A DNA stretch of 64,000 nucleotides from Nocardia donostiensis (GTDB lineage Bacteria; Actinomycetota; Actinomycetes; Mycobacteriales; Mycobacteriaceae), in contig NZ_MUKP01000023.1 in assembly GCF_002081715.1 (NCBI RefSeq), positions 1 through 64,000 on the forward strand, given 5' to 3'. Below are positions 16,833 through 24,836 of this stretch, piece after piece. Under the pieces are notes generated by a model that saw only the letters and a program-made list of their open reading frames with translations, was not told the DNA's origin and did no database searches. A program made the translations under genes and the position numbers. Within the stretch, counting starts at the first letter, position 1; every line of letters starts with the position of its first letter.

Positions 16833-18278
16833 ATGCATTACGACAGCCTGTTCATCGGCGGCCGTTGGACCGCGCCCGCCACCAACGAGCGCATCCAGGT
16901 CATCTCACCGGCCACGATCGACACGGTGGGCAGCGTGCCCGCGGTCGATCGCGCCGATGTCGATGCCGCGGTCGCGGCCGCCCGCACGGCCTTCGATTCC
17001 GGCCCGTGGCCGTCCACCCCGCCGGAGGAACGCGCACAGGTCCTCACCCGCATCGCCCGCCTCATCGAAGAACGCTCCGCCGATCTGATGGCGACACTGA
17101 CCGCGGAAATGGGCGCGCCGAGCATGTTCGCCGCCACACTGAACCAGATCCCCGCGGTCGCCGCCCTCGACTATTACGCAGGCCTGGCAAAAACCTTCCA
17201 CTGGAACGAAACTCGCGTCGGCACCTTCGGCACCACCCGGGTATCGCGCGAACCGCTCGGCGTCGTCGCCGCGGTCACCGCATGGAACGTGCCACTTTTC
17301 CTCGCCGTCAACAAACTCGCGCCCGCCCTGCTGGCCGGGTGTTCAGTGGTGCTCAAACCGTCACCGCTGACACCGCTGACCACCAATAAACTCGCCGATA
17401 TCTGCACCGAGGCCGGGCTTCCCGAAGGCGTGCTCTCCGTACTTCCCGCCGAGGCAGCCGTCGCCGAATACCTGGTCACGCACCCAGGTGTCGACAAATT
17501 GACCTTCACCGGCAGCACCGCCGTCGGCAGGCGGATCGGTGCGCTGGCCACCGAACAGCTCAAGAGCGTTTCGCTGGAACTCGGCGGTAAATCGGCGGCG
17601 ATCGCTTTGCCCGATATGGATATCGCGGCAAGCATCCCCACACTCGCTTTCTCCGCATTGATGAACAGCGGTCAGGGTTGTGTCGCGCAGACTCGGATCC
17701 TGGCCCCGCGCAGTCACTACAGCGAAATACTCGACGCCCTCGTCGAGCATGTGCGCACCATGAAAACCGGTGATCCCACCGATCCTTCGGTGCAACTCGG
17801 CCCGCTCATCTCCGAACAGCAGCGCGAGCGGGTCGAGGGGTATATCGCGAAGGGCAAGGCCGAGGGCGCGCGCCTGGTACTCGGCGGCGGCAGGCCCGCA
17901 GACCTGGACCGCGGCTGGTACCTCGAACCGACGATCTTCGCCGAGGTGGACAACTCGTCGGCCATCGCCCAGGAGGAGATCTTCGGCCCGGTGCTGTCGG
18001 TGATCCCCTACGACACCGTCGACGATGCTGTTGCCATCGCCAATGATTCACAGTACGGCCTGGCGGGCTCGGTATGGACCAGCGATGTCGAGGAGGGCGC
18101 GCGGATCGCGGCACGAATCCGCACCGGCACCTACGCGATCAACTGGTATGCGTTCGACGCGGGTTCCCCCTTCGGCGGCTACAAGAACTCCGGGCTCGGC
18201 CGGGAGAACGGCCCGGAAGGCCTGGAGTCGTTCTGCGAGCCCAAGTCGGTGCTCATGCCGCTCGGCTGGGCGGAGTAG
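16833..18278 (+). CDS. NAD(P)-dependent aldehyde dehydrogenase
   Basis: A 481-residue ALDH superfamily enzyme oxidising an aldehyde to the acid. The N-terminus YDSLFIGGRWTAPAT is typical. Cofactor and catalytic motifs are present: AVTAWNVPLFLAVNKLAPAL, KPSPLTPLT, FTGSTAVGRRIG, catalytic Glu249 in SLELGGKSAAI, and nucleophile Cys283 in MNSGQGCVAQTR. EEIFGPVLSVIPYD follows, and FGGYKNSGLGRENG is at the C-terminus. The length is normal. The ATG has no clear ribosome binding site because the operator-like repeat directly abuts it, suggesting a leaderless or very short-leader transcript. From memory it is similar to mycobacterial Rv0223c; substrate unknown. Confidence 0.92.
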   Translation: MHYDSLFIGGRWTAPATNERIQVISPATIDTVGSVPAVDRADVDAAVAAARTAFDSGPWPSTPPEERAQVLTRIARLIEERSADLMATLTAEMGAPSMFAATLNQIPAVAALDYYAGLAKTFHWNETRVGTFGTTRVSREPLGVVAAVTAWNVPLFLAVNKLAPALLAGCSVVLKPSPLTPLTTNKLADICTEAGLPEGVLSVLPAEAAVAEYLVTHPGVDKLTFTGSTAVGRRIGALATEQLKSVSLELGGKSAAIALPDMDIAASIPTLAFSALMNSGQGCVAQTRILAPRSHYSEILDALVEHVRTMKTGDPTDPSVQLGPLISEQQRERVEGYIAKGKAEGARLVLGGGRPADLDRGWYLEPTIFAEVDNSSAIAQEEIFGPVLSVIPYDTVDDAVAIANDSQYGLAGSVWTSDVEEGARIAARIRTGTYAINWYAFDAGSPFGGYKNSGLGRENGPEGLESFCEPKSVLMPLGWAE

Positions 18279-18294
18279 GCCCGGTAAACGAAAA

Positions 18295-18355
18295 GCCGCG
18301 GTTCCCAGTTATTCTGCGGGTACCAGTACCCGCAGAATCGGCTGGGAGCCGCGGC
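18295..18355. terminator. Long cruciform/terminator hairpin overlapping a stop codon
   Basis: The inner stem pairs ATTCTGCGGGTAC (18311-18323) perfectly with GTACCCGCAGAAT (18326-18338). The outer stem pairs 18295-18308 with 18342-18355 with one mismatch. On the minus strand the hairpin is followed by TTTTCGTTT. The hairpin contains the last codons and the stop of the small minus-strand gene. It separates the convergent aldehyde dehydrogenase and small genes and probably terminates in both directions. Confidence 0.8.
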
Positions 18356-18524
18356 CGCGCTCCGGCCCGTCCACCACCTCGACGCACCAACCTCGCGGTA
18401 GCACCGATTGCAGTCGCCCGGCGACACGCCGCAGCGGCGTGCTCGCGGGCGGTCCCGCCAACCCCACAGCCTCGGTGGCTCCAGGAACCGCTGCGGCGAG
18501 GGTCTCGGTGTTCTTATCGGCCAT
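18309..18524 (-). CDS. Small hypothetical protein, 71 residues
   Basis: The ATG at 18524 has a GGAG ribosome binding site five bases upstream. The product begins MADKNTETLAAAVPGATEAV and ends with a basic and then hydrophobic stretch (RLQSVLPRGWCVEVVDGPER, ILRVLVPAE). No signal peptide or transmembrane helix is present, and the family is not recognised. Its last ~14 codons are encoded inside the long hairpin, and the gap to pckA holds a second hairpin. Real coding status is supported by the ribosome binding site and reading frame but not proven. Confidence 0.55.
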   Translation of the reverse strand: MADKNTETLAAAVPGATEAVGLAGPPASTPLRRVAGRLQSVLPRGWCVEVVDGPERGRGSQPILRVLVPAE

Positions 18525-18756
18525 TGCTCCAACCACCTCTCACGCGGTGGTCGCGGCGGCGGCAGCGGATCAGCGCGGCCGACGAGGCGACCAGGGAAGC
18601 AGGACAGTCGATCAGTTAACTTGTGGCAATCGAACTGTTCGAACGTTGTGAGGTATAGAACGGGTAAAGCATAAGACCACCCCAGGGCTCATCTTCGTAT
18701 ACCGAACGATACCCGAAGACTCGCCCGAGCACCCGCGAAGCGCCGGATGATACGAA

Positions 18757-18794
18757 CGGTATCGCCCGGACCCCACCGGGCCCAAGCGATACCG
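18757..18794. terminator. Hairpin downstream of pckA
   Basis: CGGTATCGC (18757-18765) pairs perfectly with GCGATACCG (18786-18794), and an inner CCCGG/CCGGG pair extends the structure. It begins 14 bases past the pckA stop on the minus strand. No T-run is seen, so the terminator assignment is tentative. Other GATACC/GGTATC half-sites lie nearby at 18700-18760. Confidence 0.5.
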
Positions 18795-18807
18795 CTCATG
18801 TGTGCAA

Positions 18808-20649
18808 TCAGTTGAGCCGCTGTTTCAGCGCCTCGAATTCGTCACGCACGCCGGAGGGCAGTTTATCGCCGACGAACTCGAACCACTCCTCGATCAGCGG
18901 GATCTCCTCGCGCCACTCCGCAGGATCGACCTTCAGCGCCTCGTCCACATCGGCCGGATCGACATCCAAGCCGTCCAGATCGAGCTGACGGGCGGTCGGC
19001 ACATTACCCACCGCGGTGCCCTCGGCCCCTGCAGTGCCTTCGATCCGGCCGACGATCCACTCCAGCACGCGGGAGTTCTCGCCGAAACCGGGCCACAGGA
19101 AGCGGCCGTCGGCACCACGGCGGAACCAGTTGACGTAGAAGATCTTCGGCAGCTTGCCCGCGTCGGCGCTCTTACCGACGTTGATCCAGTGGTTCATGTA
19201 GTCGCCGACGTGGTAGCCCATGAACGGCAGCATCGCCATCGGATCGCGGCGCACAGTGCCCACCTTGCCCTCGGCCGCGGCGGTCTGCTCCGACGACAGT
19301 GTGGCGCCCATGAACACGCCGTGCTGCCAGTCGAAGGACTCGGTGACCAGCGGGACGGTGGTCTTGCGGCGACCGCCGAACAGGATCGCCGAAATCGGCA
19401 CACCCTGCGGGTCGTCCCATTCCGGCGCCAGGATCGGGCACTGCGACATCGGGGTGCAGTAGCGGGAGTTCGGGTGCGCGGCCAGCGTCTCGGTTTCGCG
19501 CCGGACCCAGTCGTTGCCCTTCCAGTCGATCAGATGTTCGGGCTCGCCCTCCAAGCCCTCCCACCAGACGTCGTTGTCGTCGGTGAGCGCGACATTGGTA
19601 TAGACGGTGTTGCCCGCCTCCACGGTGGCCATCGCGTTCGGGTTGGAGCTGTAGTTGGTGCCAGGTGCAACGCCGAAGAAACCGAACTCGGGGTTCACCG
19701 CGTACAAGCGGCCGTCCTTACCGAACCGCATCCAGGCGATATCGTCACCCAGCGTCTCGGCCCGCCAGCCGGGAATGGTGGGCTGGATCATCGCCAGGTT
19801 GGTCTTACCGCAGGCGCTGGGGAACGCGGCGGCAATGTAGTAGGCCTTGTTCTCCGGGGAGATCAGCTTGAGGATCAGCATGTGCTCGGCCAGCCAGCCC
19901 TCATCGTGGGCCATCGCCGAGGCGATCCGCAGCGAGTAGCACTTCTTGCCGAGCAGTGCGTTGCCGCCGTAACCAGAACCGTAGCTCCAGATCTCGCGGT
20001 CCTCGGGGAAGTGAGTGATGTATTTGGTGTCGCTGCACGGCCACGGGACATCGGCCTGGCCTTCGTCCAGCGGCGCGCCCACCGAATGCAGCGCCTTCAC
20101 GAACGGGCGGTCGGTACCCAGCTTCTCCAGCGCGGCCGCACCCATCCGGGTCATCACCCGCATCGAGACCACCACATACTCCGAGTCGGTGATCTCCACG
20201 CCGAGCTTGGGATCCTCGGCGCCGAGCGGACCCATGCAGAACGGCACCACGTACATGGTGCGGCCCTTCATCGAGCCCCGGTACAGCTCGGTCATGGTGG
20301 CACGCATTTCGTCCGGGTCGACCCAATTGTTGGTCGGCCCAGCGTCGGCTTCGCTCTTCGAGCAGATGAAGGTGCGCGATTCGACGCGCGCGACGTCGGA
20401 GGGGTCGGACAGGGCGAGGAAGGAGTTCGGCTTCTTCTTCTCGTTGAGCTTCTTGAAGGTGCCCGCTTGCACCAACCGGTCGGTCAACCGGTCCCACTCT
20501 TCGTCGGAACCGTCGGCCCAGACCACCCGTTCCGGCTGAGTGAGCTCAGCGACCTCCTGAACCCAGGCGAGCAGTTCGCTGTGTGCGGTCGGCGCGGTGC
20601 CGTCGGATCCACGAAGACCGGGAATGGTCGCTGTGCTCGAGCTGCTCAT
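18808..20649 (-). CDS. pckA: Phosphoenolpyruvate carboxykinase (GTP)
   Basis: A 613-residue GTP-type PEPCK interconverting oxaloacetate + GTP and PEP + CO2 + GDP in gluconeogenesis and anaplerosis. Key motifs are present: AAFPSACGKTNLAMIQPT (P-loop and reactive Cys), GDDIAWMRFGKDGRLYAVNPE (metal site), the GRR block (FGGRRKTTVPLVTESFDW) and MLPFMGYHVGDYMNHW. The length is normal for the GTP family. The ATG at 20649 has AGGAGA seven bases upstream. It is transcribed alone, with 279 bases to the next upstream gene stop. No operator could be identified. Confidence 0.96.
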   Translation of the reverse strand: MSSSSTATIPGLRGSDGTAPTAHSELLAWVQEVAELTQPERVVWADGSDEEWDRLTDRLVQAGTFKKLNEKKKPNSFLALSDPSDVARVESRTFICSKSEADAGPTNNWVDPDEMRATMTELYRGSMKGRTMYVVPFCMGPLGAEDPKLGVEITDSEYVVVSMRVMTRMGAAALEKLGTDRPFVKALHSVGAPLDEGQADVPWPCSDTKYITHFPEDREIWSYGSGYGGNALLGKKCYSLRIASAMAHDEGWLAEHMLILKLISPENKAYYIAAAFPSACGKTNLAMIQPTIPGWRAETLGDDIAWMRFGKDGRLYAVNPEFGFFGVAPGTNYSSNPNAMATVEAGNTVYTNVALTDDNDVWWEGLEGEPEHLIDWKGNDWVRRETETLAAHPNSRYCTPMSQCPILAPEWDDPQGVPISAILFGGRRKTTVPLVTESFDWQHGVFMGATLSSEQTAAAEGKVGTVRRDPMAMLPFMGYHVGDYMNHWINVGKSADAGKLPKIFYVNWFRRGADGRFLWPGFGENSRVLEWIVGRIEGTAGAEGTAVGNVPTARQLDLDGLDVDPADVDEALKVDPAEWREEIPLIEEWFEFVGDKLPSGVRDEFEALKQRLN

Positions 20650-20928
20650 GAAAACTCTCCTGGAGATGGGCGGTTCTGCGGTACCTCCGCCCTGGCCTAT
20701 GGGCCCATGACCAGCGCGAACACACCGAGCGCCACCGTTGGCGGGATGGCACCCGCTACGGCCCGGCTAGTGACCGCCGCGCCCGCGGCGATGCACAGGG
20801 CGAAGCGGACGCCCAGGTTCCTGCTTAGAGGTTAACGCGATATGACGGCCGATAAGGAACCGGGTTCCCCATCGATGAGGGTGTCCGAGCGGGCCTCGGC
20901 AATTGCGCCTCGGTCGCGTGCGCCCCGT

Positions 20929-22671
20929 CTATTGCACCCCAGCCGGGAGCCAGTGATCGATGGTTGCCATATCGCGCTGACAGGCGGCGAGCCGGCCGGG
21001 TTGTTCGGCAGCGATACGCCGAATCCGAGTCTCCAATTCGGCCGCTTTCCGGTCGGCTTCCACCCGGTGCTCGGCCCCCGCGCGCACCAGCCGATCGGCC
21101 AGCATCGTTTCCGCTTCCACCAGCGCAGTCGCCGCGCGCTGCTCGAGTTCGGCCTTCACATTCGCCAACGCGTCGGCCACCCACTGCCGCAGATGGTTGC
21201 GGTCGGCCAGCTGCCCGCGCGCCCGCACCACCCAGGCCGCTACGCCCGCGCCCAGCAGCAGCGCCACCGGCACGCTCGCCACATCGAGGGCGGGGACGAG
21301 CGCGAGCGGGGAGACGACCAAACGCCCCAGACCGACACCGGCCGATGCGCCGAGGGCGATCATGAGGTGATCTTCGACACCGCGCGGCCTCGCCTCCGGG
21401 TCCGGGCCGACCCGGGGCGCCGAATCGCGGCGCACCGGTCCCGTTTCCTCCGGGGGCCGCCCGACCCGGGTGGCCAGTTCGACGAGCCGTCGCTCGATCT
21501 CGTCGTCGACAGCGACAGTCAACTCGGCCACCGCTTGCTGTAGCCGGTCGGGATAGTCGCCCAGCTCCGACCGGTCGAGGCGATCGAGTTCGGCCCGCGC
21601 CACGGTGTGCAGGCCACGCACGTGCCCGCCCACCGCGGTCATCAAATCCACCCGAGCCAGGTGCAGCTGACCGCGCAGGGTGGACATGGCGGTGGCCTGG
21701 CCACCGTCACGCCCGGCCAGCAGCTTCGCCCGTTCCTCCCGCAGCTGCGCCGCTTCCGCGCCGGAACGCAAGACCGCGACCTGCTCGGTGATCCGCTTCC
21801 TGGTCTCGTCGACGACACGGGTGGCCACCACCGCACGCCTGCTTTCCTTACTATCGGCCGTGCCGATCGCGGCGATCAGCGCCGCATGCAGCAGCCCGAG
21901 CCCGGAGCTGTCGAGCAGGGCGGAATCGCCGGAGTTACGCGCTGCCGCCGCCAGCCGCGCGGAGACCGGCACGATATCCAGATCCCCCGCGCCGTCGGCG
22001 GCGAGCAGGGCCAGATCATGGTCGCGGACCGCGCGCCAGTCCTGGTGGGCGTGGGTTCCGTTCATCGCAAGCAGCACCCGGATACCGTCGCCGCGCAGCC
22101 TGCGCAGCATCGCGAGATCGTCGGCGCCCAGCGTTGTTCCCGCATCGAGCAGGACCAGCGCCACCGCCGCATCCGCTCCCGGCGGTGCTGTGGTCTGCAC
22201 TGCCAGGGCCGGCTCCAGTACCGGGTTGCCGAGCGGTACCCGCGGTTCGAACCGCGCCAGCTCGGTGCGCAACAGGGTGGTGTTCGCGTCGTCTGGCCCG
22301 ATCAGCAGAACCGCCGCACCGTCGCTTTCCGTATTCATAGCTCGCAGCAGCGCCATTCCCTGCGGATTCCAGCGGGATACCACCGCCAGCAACTCCGCTG
22401 GCAATTCCCGGCCAGCCACCTGCGCACCAGCCGTATCAGTCGGCTTCGCCCCGCCTGGGGACAGCGGCTCGGCCCAGAGCGCAGCGGTCGGCACCGAGCC
22501 ACTGCCCGCCTGCGGCACCCCTACCGTTGGTGGCCCAGTATCCGAACTTGCTGGGATCGATGCCGATGCAGCAGGAACCGGCAGCTCCCCTGCCGATGAC
22601 GGTTCGGCGGCGGACGACGTTGGTGACGTCGAGTCGCTGGTGACGGGGCGTAGAGGATCAGAGACCGACAC
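20929..22671 (-). CDS. Uncharacterised membrane protein, GTPase partner (Rv0210-type)
   Basis: A 580-residue protein. The first ~90 residues are Pro/Ser/Ala-rich and disordered. A central region resembles a degenerate P-loop NTPase fold without a P-loop (AVLLIGPDDANTTLL, VALVLLDAGTTL, VLLAMNGTHAHQDW, DIVPVSARLA). A long alpha-helical region follows (VDETRKRITEQVAVLRSGAEAAQLREERAKLL). One or two transmembrane helices lie near residues 435-480 (LGRLVVSPLALVPALDVASV, VALLLGAGVAAWVV), and a C-terminal coiled coil ends the protein. The order of domains recalls dynamin-like proteins. It overlaps the preceding GTPase gene by 14 bases and is translationally coupled to it. The biochemical role is unknown. 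Confidence 0.75.
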   Translation of the reverse strand: MSVSDPLRPVTSDSTSPTSSAAEPSSAGELPVPAASASIPASSDTGPPTVGVPQAGSGSVPTAALWAEPLSPGGAKPTDTAGAQVAGRELPAELLAVVSRWNPQGMALLRAMNTESDGAAVLLIGPDDANTTLLRTELARFEPRVPLGNPVLEPALAVQTTAPPGADAAVALVLLDAGTTLGADDLAMLRRLRGDGIRVLLAMNGTHAHQDWRAVRDHDLALLAADGAGDLDIVPVSARLAAAARNSGDSALLDSSGLGLLHAALIAAIGTADSKESRRAVVATRVVDETRKRITEQVAVLRSGAEAAQLREERAKLLAGRDGGQATAMSTLRGQLHLARVDLMTAVGGHVRGLHTVARAELDRLDRSELGDYPDRLQQAVAELTVAVDDEIERRLVELATRVGRPPEETGPVRRDSAPRVGPDPEARPRGVEDHLMIALGASAGVGLGRLVVSPLALVPALDVASVPVALLLGAGVAAWVVRARGQLADRNHLRQWVADALANVKAELEQRAATALVEAETMLADRLVRAGAEHRVEADRKAAELETRIRRIAAEQPGRLAACQRDMATIDHWLPAGVQ

Positions 22672-23764
22672 TGCTCATGCGCTCCCATAGCCGGACGTAC
22701 CCGTTGTGCACCCGGACGGCGGCGCGGCGGGCCGCCGTGGGCATATCACTGGAGACGACCGCACGCCAGCGCACCGCCCTGGCCAGGGCGTCGTCGGCGT
22801 CAGCGGGAGCGGGTGAGGGGTAGCCTGCGGCCAGGTGGGCAACTTCGGGGCGGGCCAGTCCGGCGCACAGACCGGTCCACAAGGCGTCGTCACCGTTGAG
22901 GTAATCCTCGAGCACATCCCTGGCACGGCCGCCGTCGCCCGGCACGGCACGCGCGGCCAGCCTGGTGAGCTCGTCGAGCAGTTCTCCGCCGCGCAGGGCC
23001 GAGACCTGCTCGTAGCGGCGATGCAGTTGCCGGTGCAGCGGGTCGATAGCGCTGGCGGAATGCAGGATCTGCAGTACAGCCTGGGCGGTGATATCCGGTT
23101 TGTGGCGTACCGCGGTGAGTGCGCAGCTCACCCCGTACAGCTCCCAGCGGTCCAGCAGCTGCTGTCGTTCGGCGACATCCGGGCCCGCCGCAGCGGAGGT
23201 GAACAGCTCAGGCGAGATCGTGAACGACGGGTCGGCGTCGGCATGCCTACGCAGCGTTGCCATATCCTCCTCGGCCACCGCGCCCGCCCTGGTCCGCACC
23301 GCCAGCGAGGCCACCACCGGCAGCGTGGGCAAACGCAACTCGCGGGCGTACTGATCGGCGGCCGCGACCGCATCGGCCCAGCGTGCACCGATGGCGTCGG
23401 CCTTGTTCAACACCACGATGGTGCGTTCGCGCGGCAGCGAACCCAGGACTCGGCGGTCGGCCTGCGACGGCGCACCCGCCAGCACATAGACGACGATATC
23501 GCCGTCGAGTTCCGGTTCGGTGACACCCGGCTCGTCGATGGGGTCGGTTTCCACCGCCGACAGCAACGCCAGCGCGTGCAGCACCGTGGTGCGCCCCGAC
23601 CTGGCGCGGCCGGTCACCTGGATATAGGGCGGGGTGCGCCAGCGGTCCACGGCCAGCCCTGCCTGGTAGCCGATCCGCGGATCCGTGCCCGGACCTCGTC
23701 GCAAGGTTTCCAGCAGCTCGTCCAGTTGATCGCCTGCCTGTATCAGCGCGCGTTGTTCGAGCAT
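22658..23764 (-). CDS. P-loop GTPase-like protein with Arg in the Walker A motif (Rv0209-type)
   Basis: A 368-residue protein. The Walker A-like loop GRARSGRTT is at residues 52-60, with Arg58 in place of the usual Lys. The switch/G3 region DGDIVVYVLAGAPSQADRR follows, then G4 NKAD at 120-123 (TIVVLNKADAIGARW) and a G5-like VVASLAVRT. The C-terminal half is helical. The ATG at 23764 has GGAGGGG at good spacing, whereas the ATG at 23794 has a weaker site. It overlaps the following membrane-partner gene. From memory, homologous neighbours lie beside pckA in mycobacteria. It may work with the partner in membrane or septum processes, which is inference. Confidence 0.78.
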   Translation of the reverse strand: MLEQRALIQAGDQLDELLETLRRGPGTDPRIGYQAGLAVDRWRTPPYIQVTGRARSGRTTVLHALALLSAVETDPIDEPGVTEPELDGDIVVYVLAGAPSQADRRVLGSLPRERTIVVLNKADAIGARWADAVAAADQYARELRLPTLPVVASLAVRTRAGAVAEEDMATLRRHADADPSFTISPELFTSAAAGPDVAERQQLLDRWELYGVSCALTAVRHKPDITAQAVLQILHSASAIDPLHRQLHRRYEQVSALRGGELLDELTRLAARAVPGDGGRARDVLEDYLNGDDALWTGLCAGLARPEVAHLAAGYPSPAPADADDALARAVRWRAVVSSDMPTAARRAAVRVHNGYVRLWERMSSVGL

Positions 23765-23864
23765 GTTCCCCTCCGGTCCGGTCGCTGTCGGCATAGGTGC
23801 GAACCCCCTTCTTTCGGCCGCATTCTGTCAGAACCCAGGCCGATCGCGCCGCAGAGCCGAAAGC

Positions 23865-24647
23865 TCAGGACCCGGTGACGAGCTTGTTCACGGCCCGCAC
23901 CGCCCAGTTGGGCGCGTACTTGGCCGCCACCGCCAATAGTTTGGCCTGGGCACCGATCTCGTAGTGCACCTTCGGTAACCGGGACGGTTTACGGGTGGCC
24001 TGCCAGATCCCGGCCGCCACATCGTCGGCGATCAACCGCACCCCGAGTGAGCGCGTCGACCCGGTGTCCACACCGGACACCATCGCGGTGTCCACGAACA
24101 ACGGCCAGATGGCGATCACCCGGATATCGTGGCGTCGCCATTCCAGATCCAACGCCTCGGTGAGGCTTTTGACCGCCGATTTCGTCGCGCCGTAGCTGGC
24201 GAGTTCGGCCTGCCCGTAAATTGCCGACGCCGAACACAGATTCACCACCTGCGCGCCCGGGGTGTCGCGCAGGTAGGCGAAGGCCAGGTGGGTTCCGGTG
24301 AGCACGCCGGTGAAGTTGACGTCGATGATCGCCTGATGTGCGGCGAGGTCGATGGATTCGAACCGGCCCGCCCGCAGAATGCCTGCGTTGTTGACCAGGA
24401 TGTCCAGCCTGCCGGTTTCGGCATGGAATTCGGCGAGCCGCTCCGACCAGTGAGTGGCGTTCGTCACATCGAGAACCCCGGTGCGCACCTGCCCACCTGC
24501 GCCGGTGATCTCGGCCGCGAGCCGGGACAAGCCGAGCTCATCGATGTCATAGGCACCCACAAGATAGTCCCGCCCAGCGAAATACAAGGCTGTCGCGCGA
24601 CCGATCCCGGCCGCCGCGCCCGTGATGAACACCGTGGGTCTGCCCAT
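23865..24647 (-). CDS. Short-chain dehydrogenase/reductase
   Basis: A 260-residue classical SDR. It has the TGAAAGIG nucleotide-binding motif near the N-terminus, an acidic AYDIDE after beta-2 favouring NAD, the NNAG motif in LDILVNNAGIL, the catalytic Ser in LCSASAIYG and the YGATK catalytic Tyr/Lys pair. The C-terminus is basic. The ATG at 24647 (MGRPTVFITG) is chosen over a GTG at 24680. Oxidoreductase substrate unknown. It is divergent from the lipase gene, and a common regulatory region of ~190 bases separates them. Confidence 0.88.
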   Translation of the reverse strand: MGRPTVFITGAAAGIGRATALYFAGRDYLVGAYDIDELGLSRLAAEITGAGGQVRTGVLDVTNATHWSERLAEFHAETGRLDILVNNAGILRAGRFESIDLAAHQAIIDVNFTGVLTGTHLAFAYLRDTPGAQVVNLCSASAIYGQAELASYGATKSAVKSLTEALDLEWRRHDIRVIAIWPLFVDTAMVSGVDTGSTRSLGVRLIADDVAAGIWQATRKPSRLPKVHYEIGAQAKLLAVAAKYAPNWAVRAVNKLVTGS

Positions 24648-24836
24648 GCCGGGCAGTGTAATCGCCGGAAACACCGCCACGGTGGCCGTCGCGAGGGCTT
24701 CCCAGACCGGGCAGCCTCACCTAACCTGTCCCGACGGCCAGCACACCGACGGTGCGCAGCTTGTCTTGGAGCATGGGCAGGCACGGCCGTTGGTAGTGCC
24801 CGGGAACTGCGCATCGGGCCTCGACGAGGAGGGTCG

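Noticed and set aside
18802..20835. 677-residue open frame antisense to pckA
   Set aside because: Same shadow pattern; no start signal or motifs, while pckA is unmistakable.
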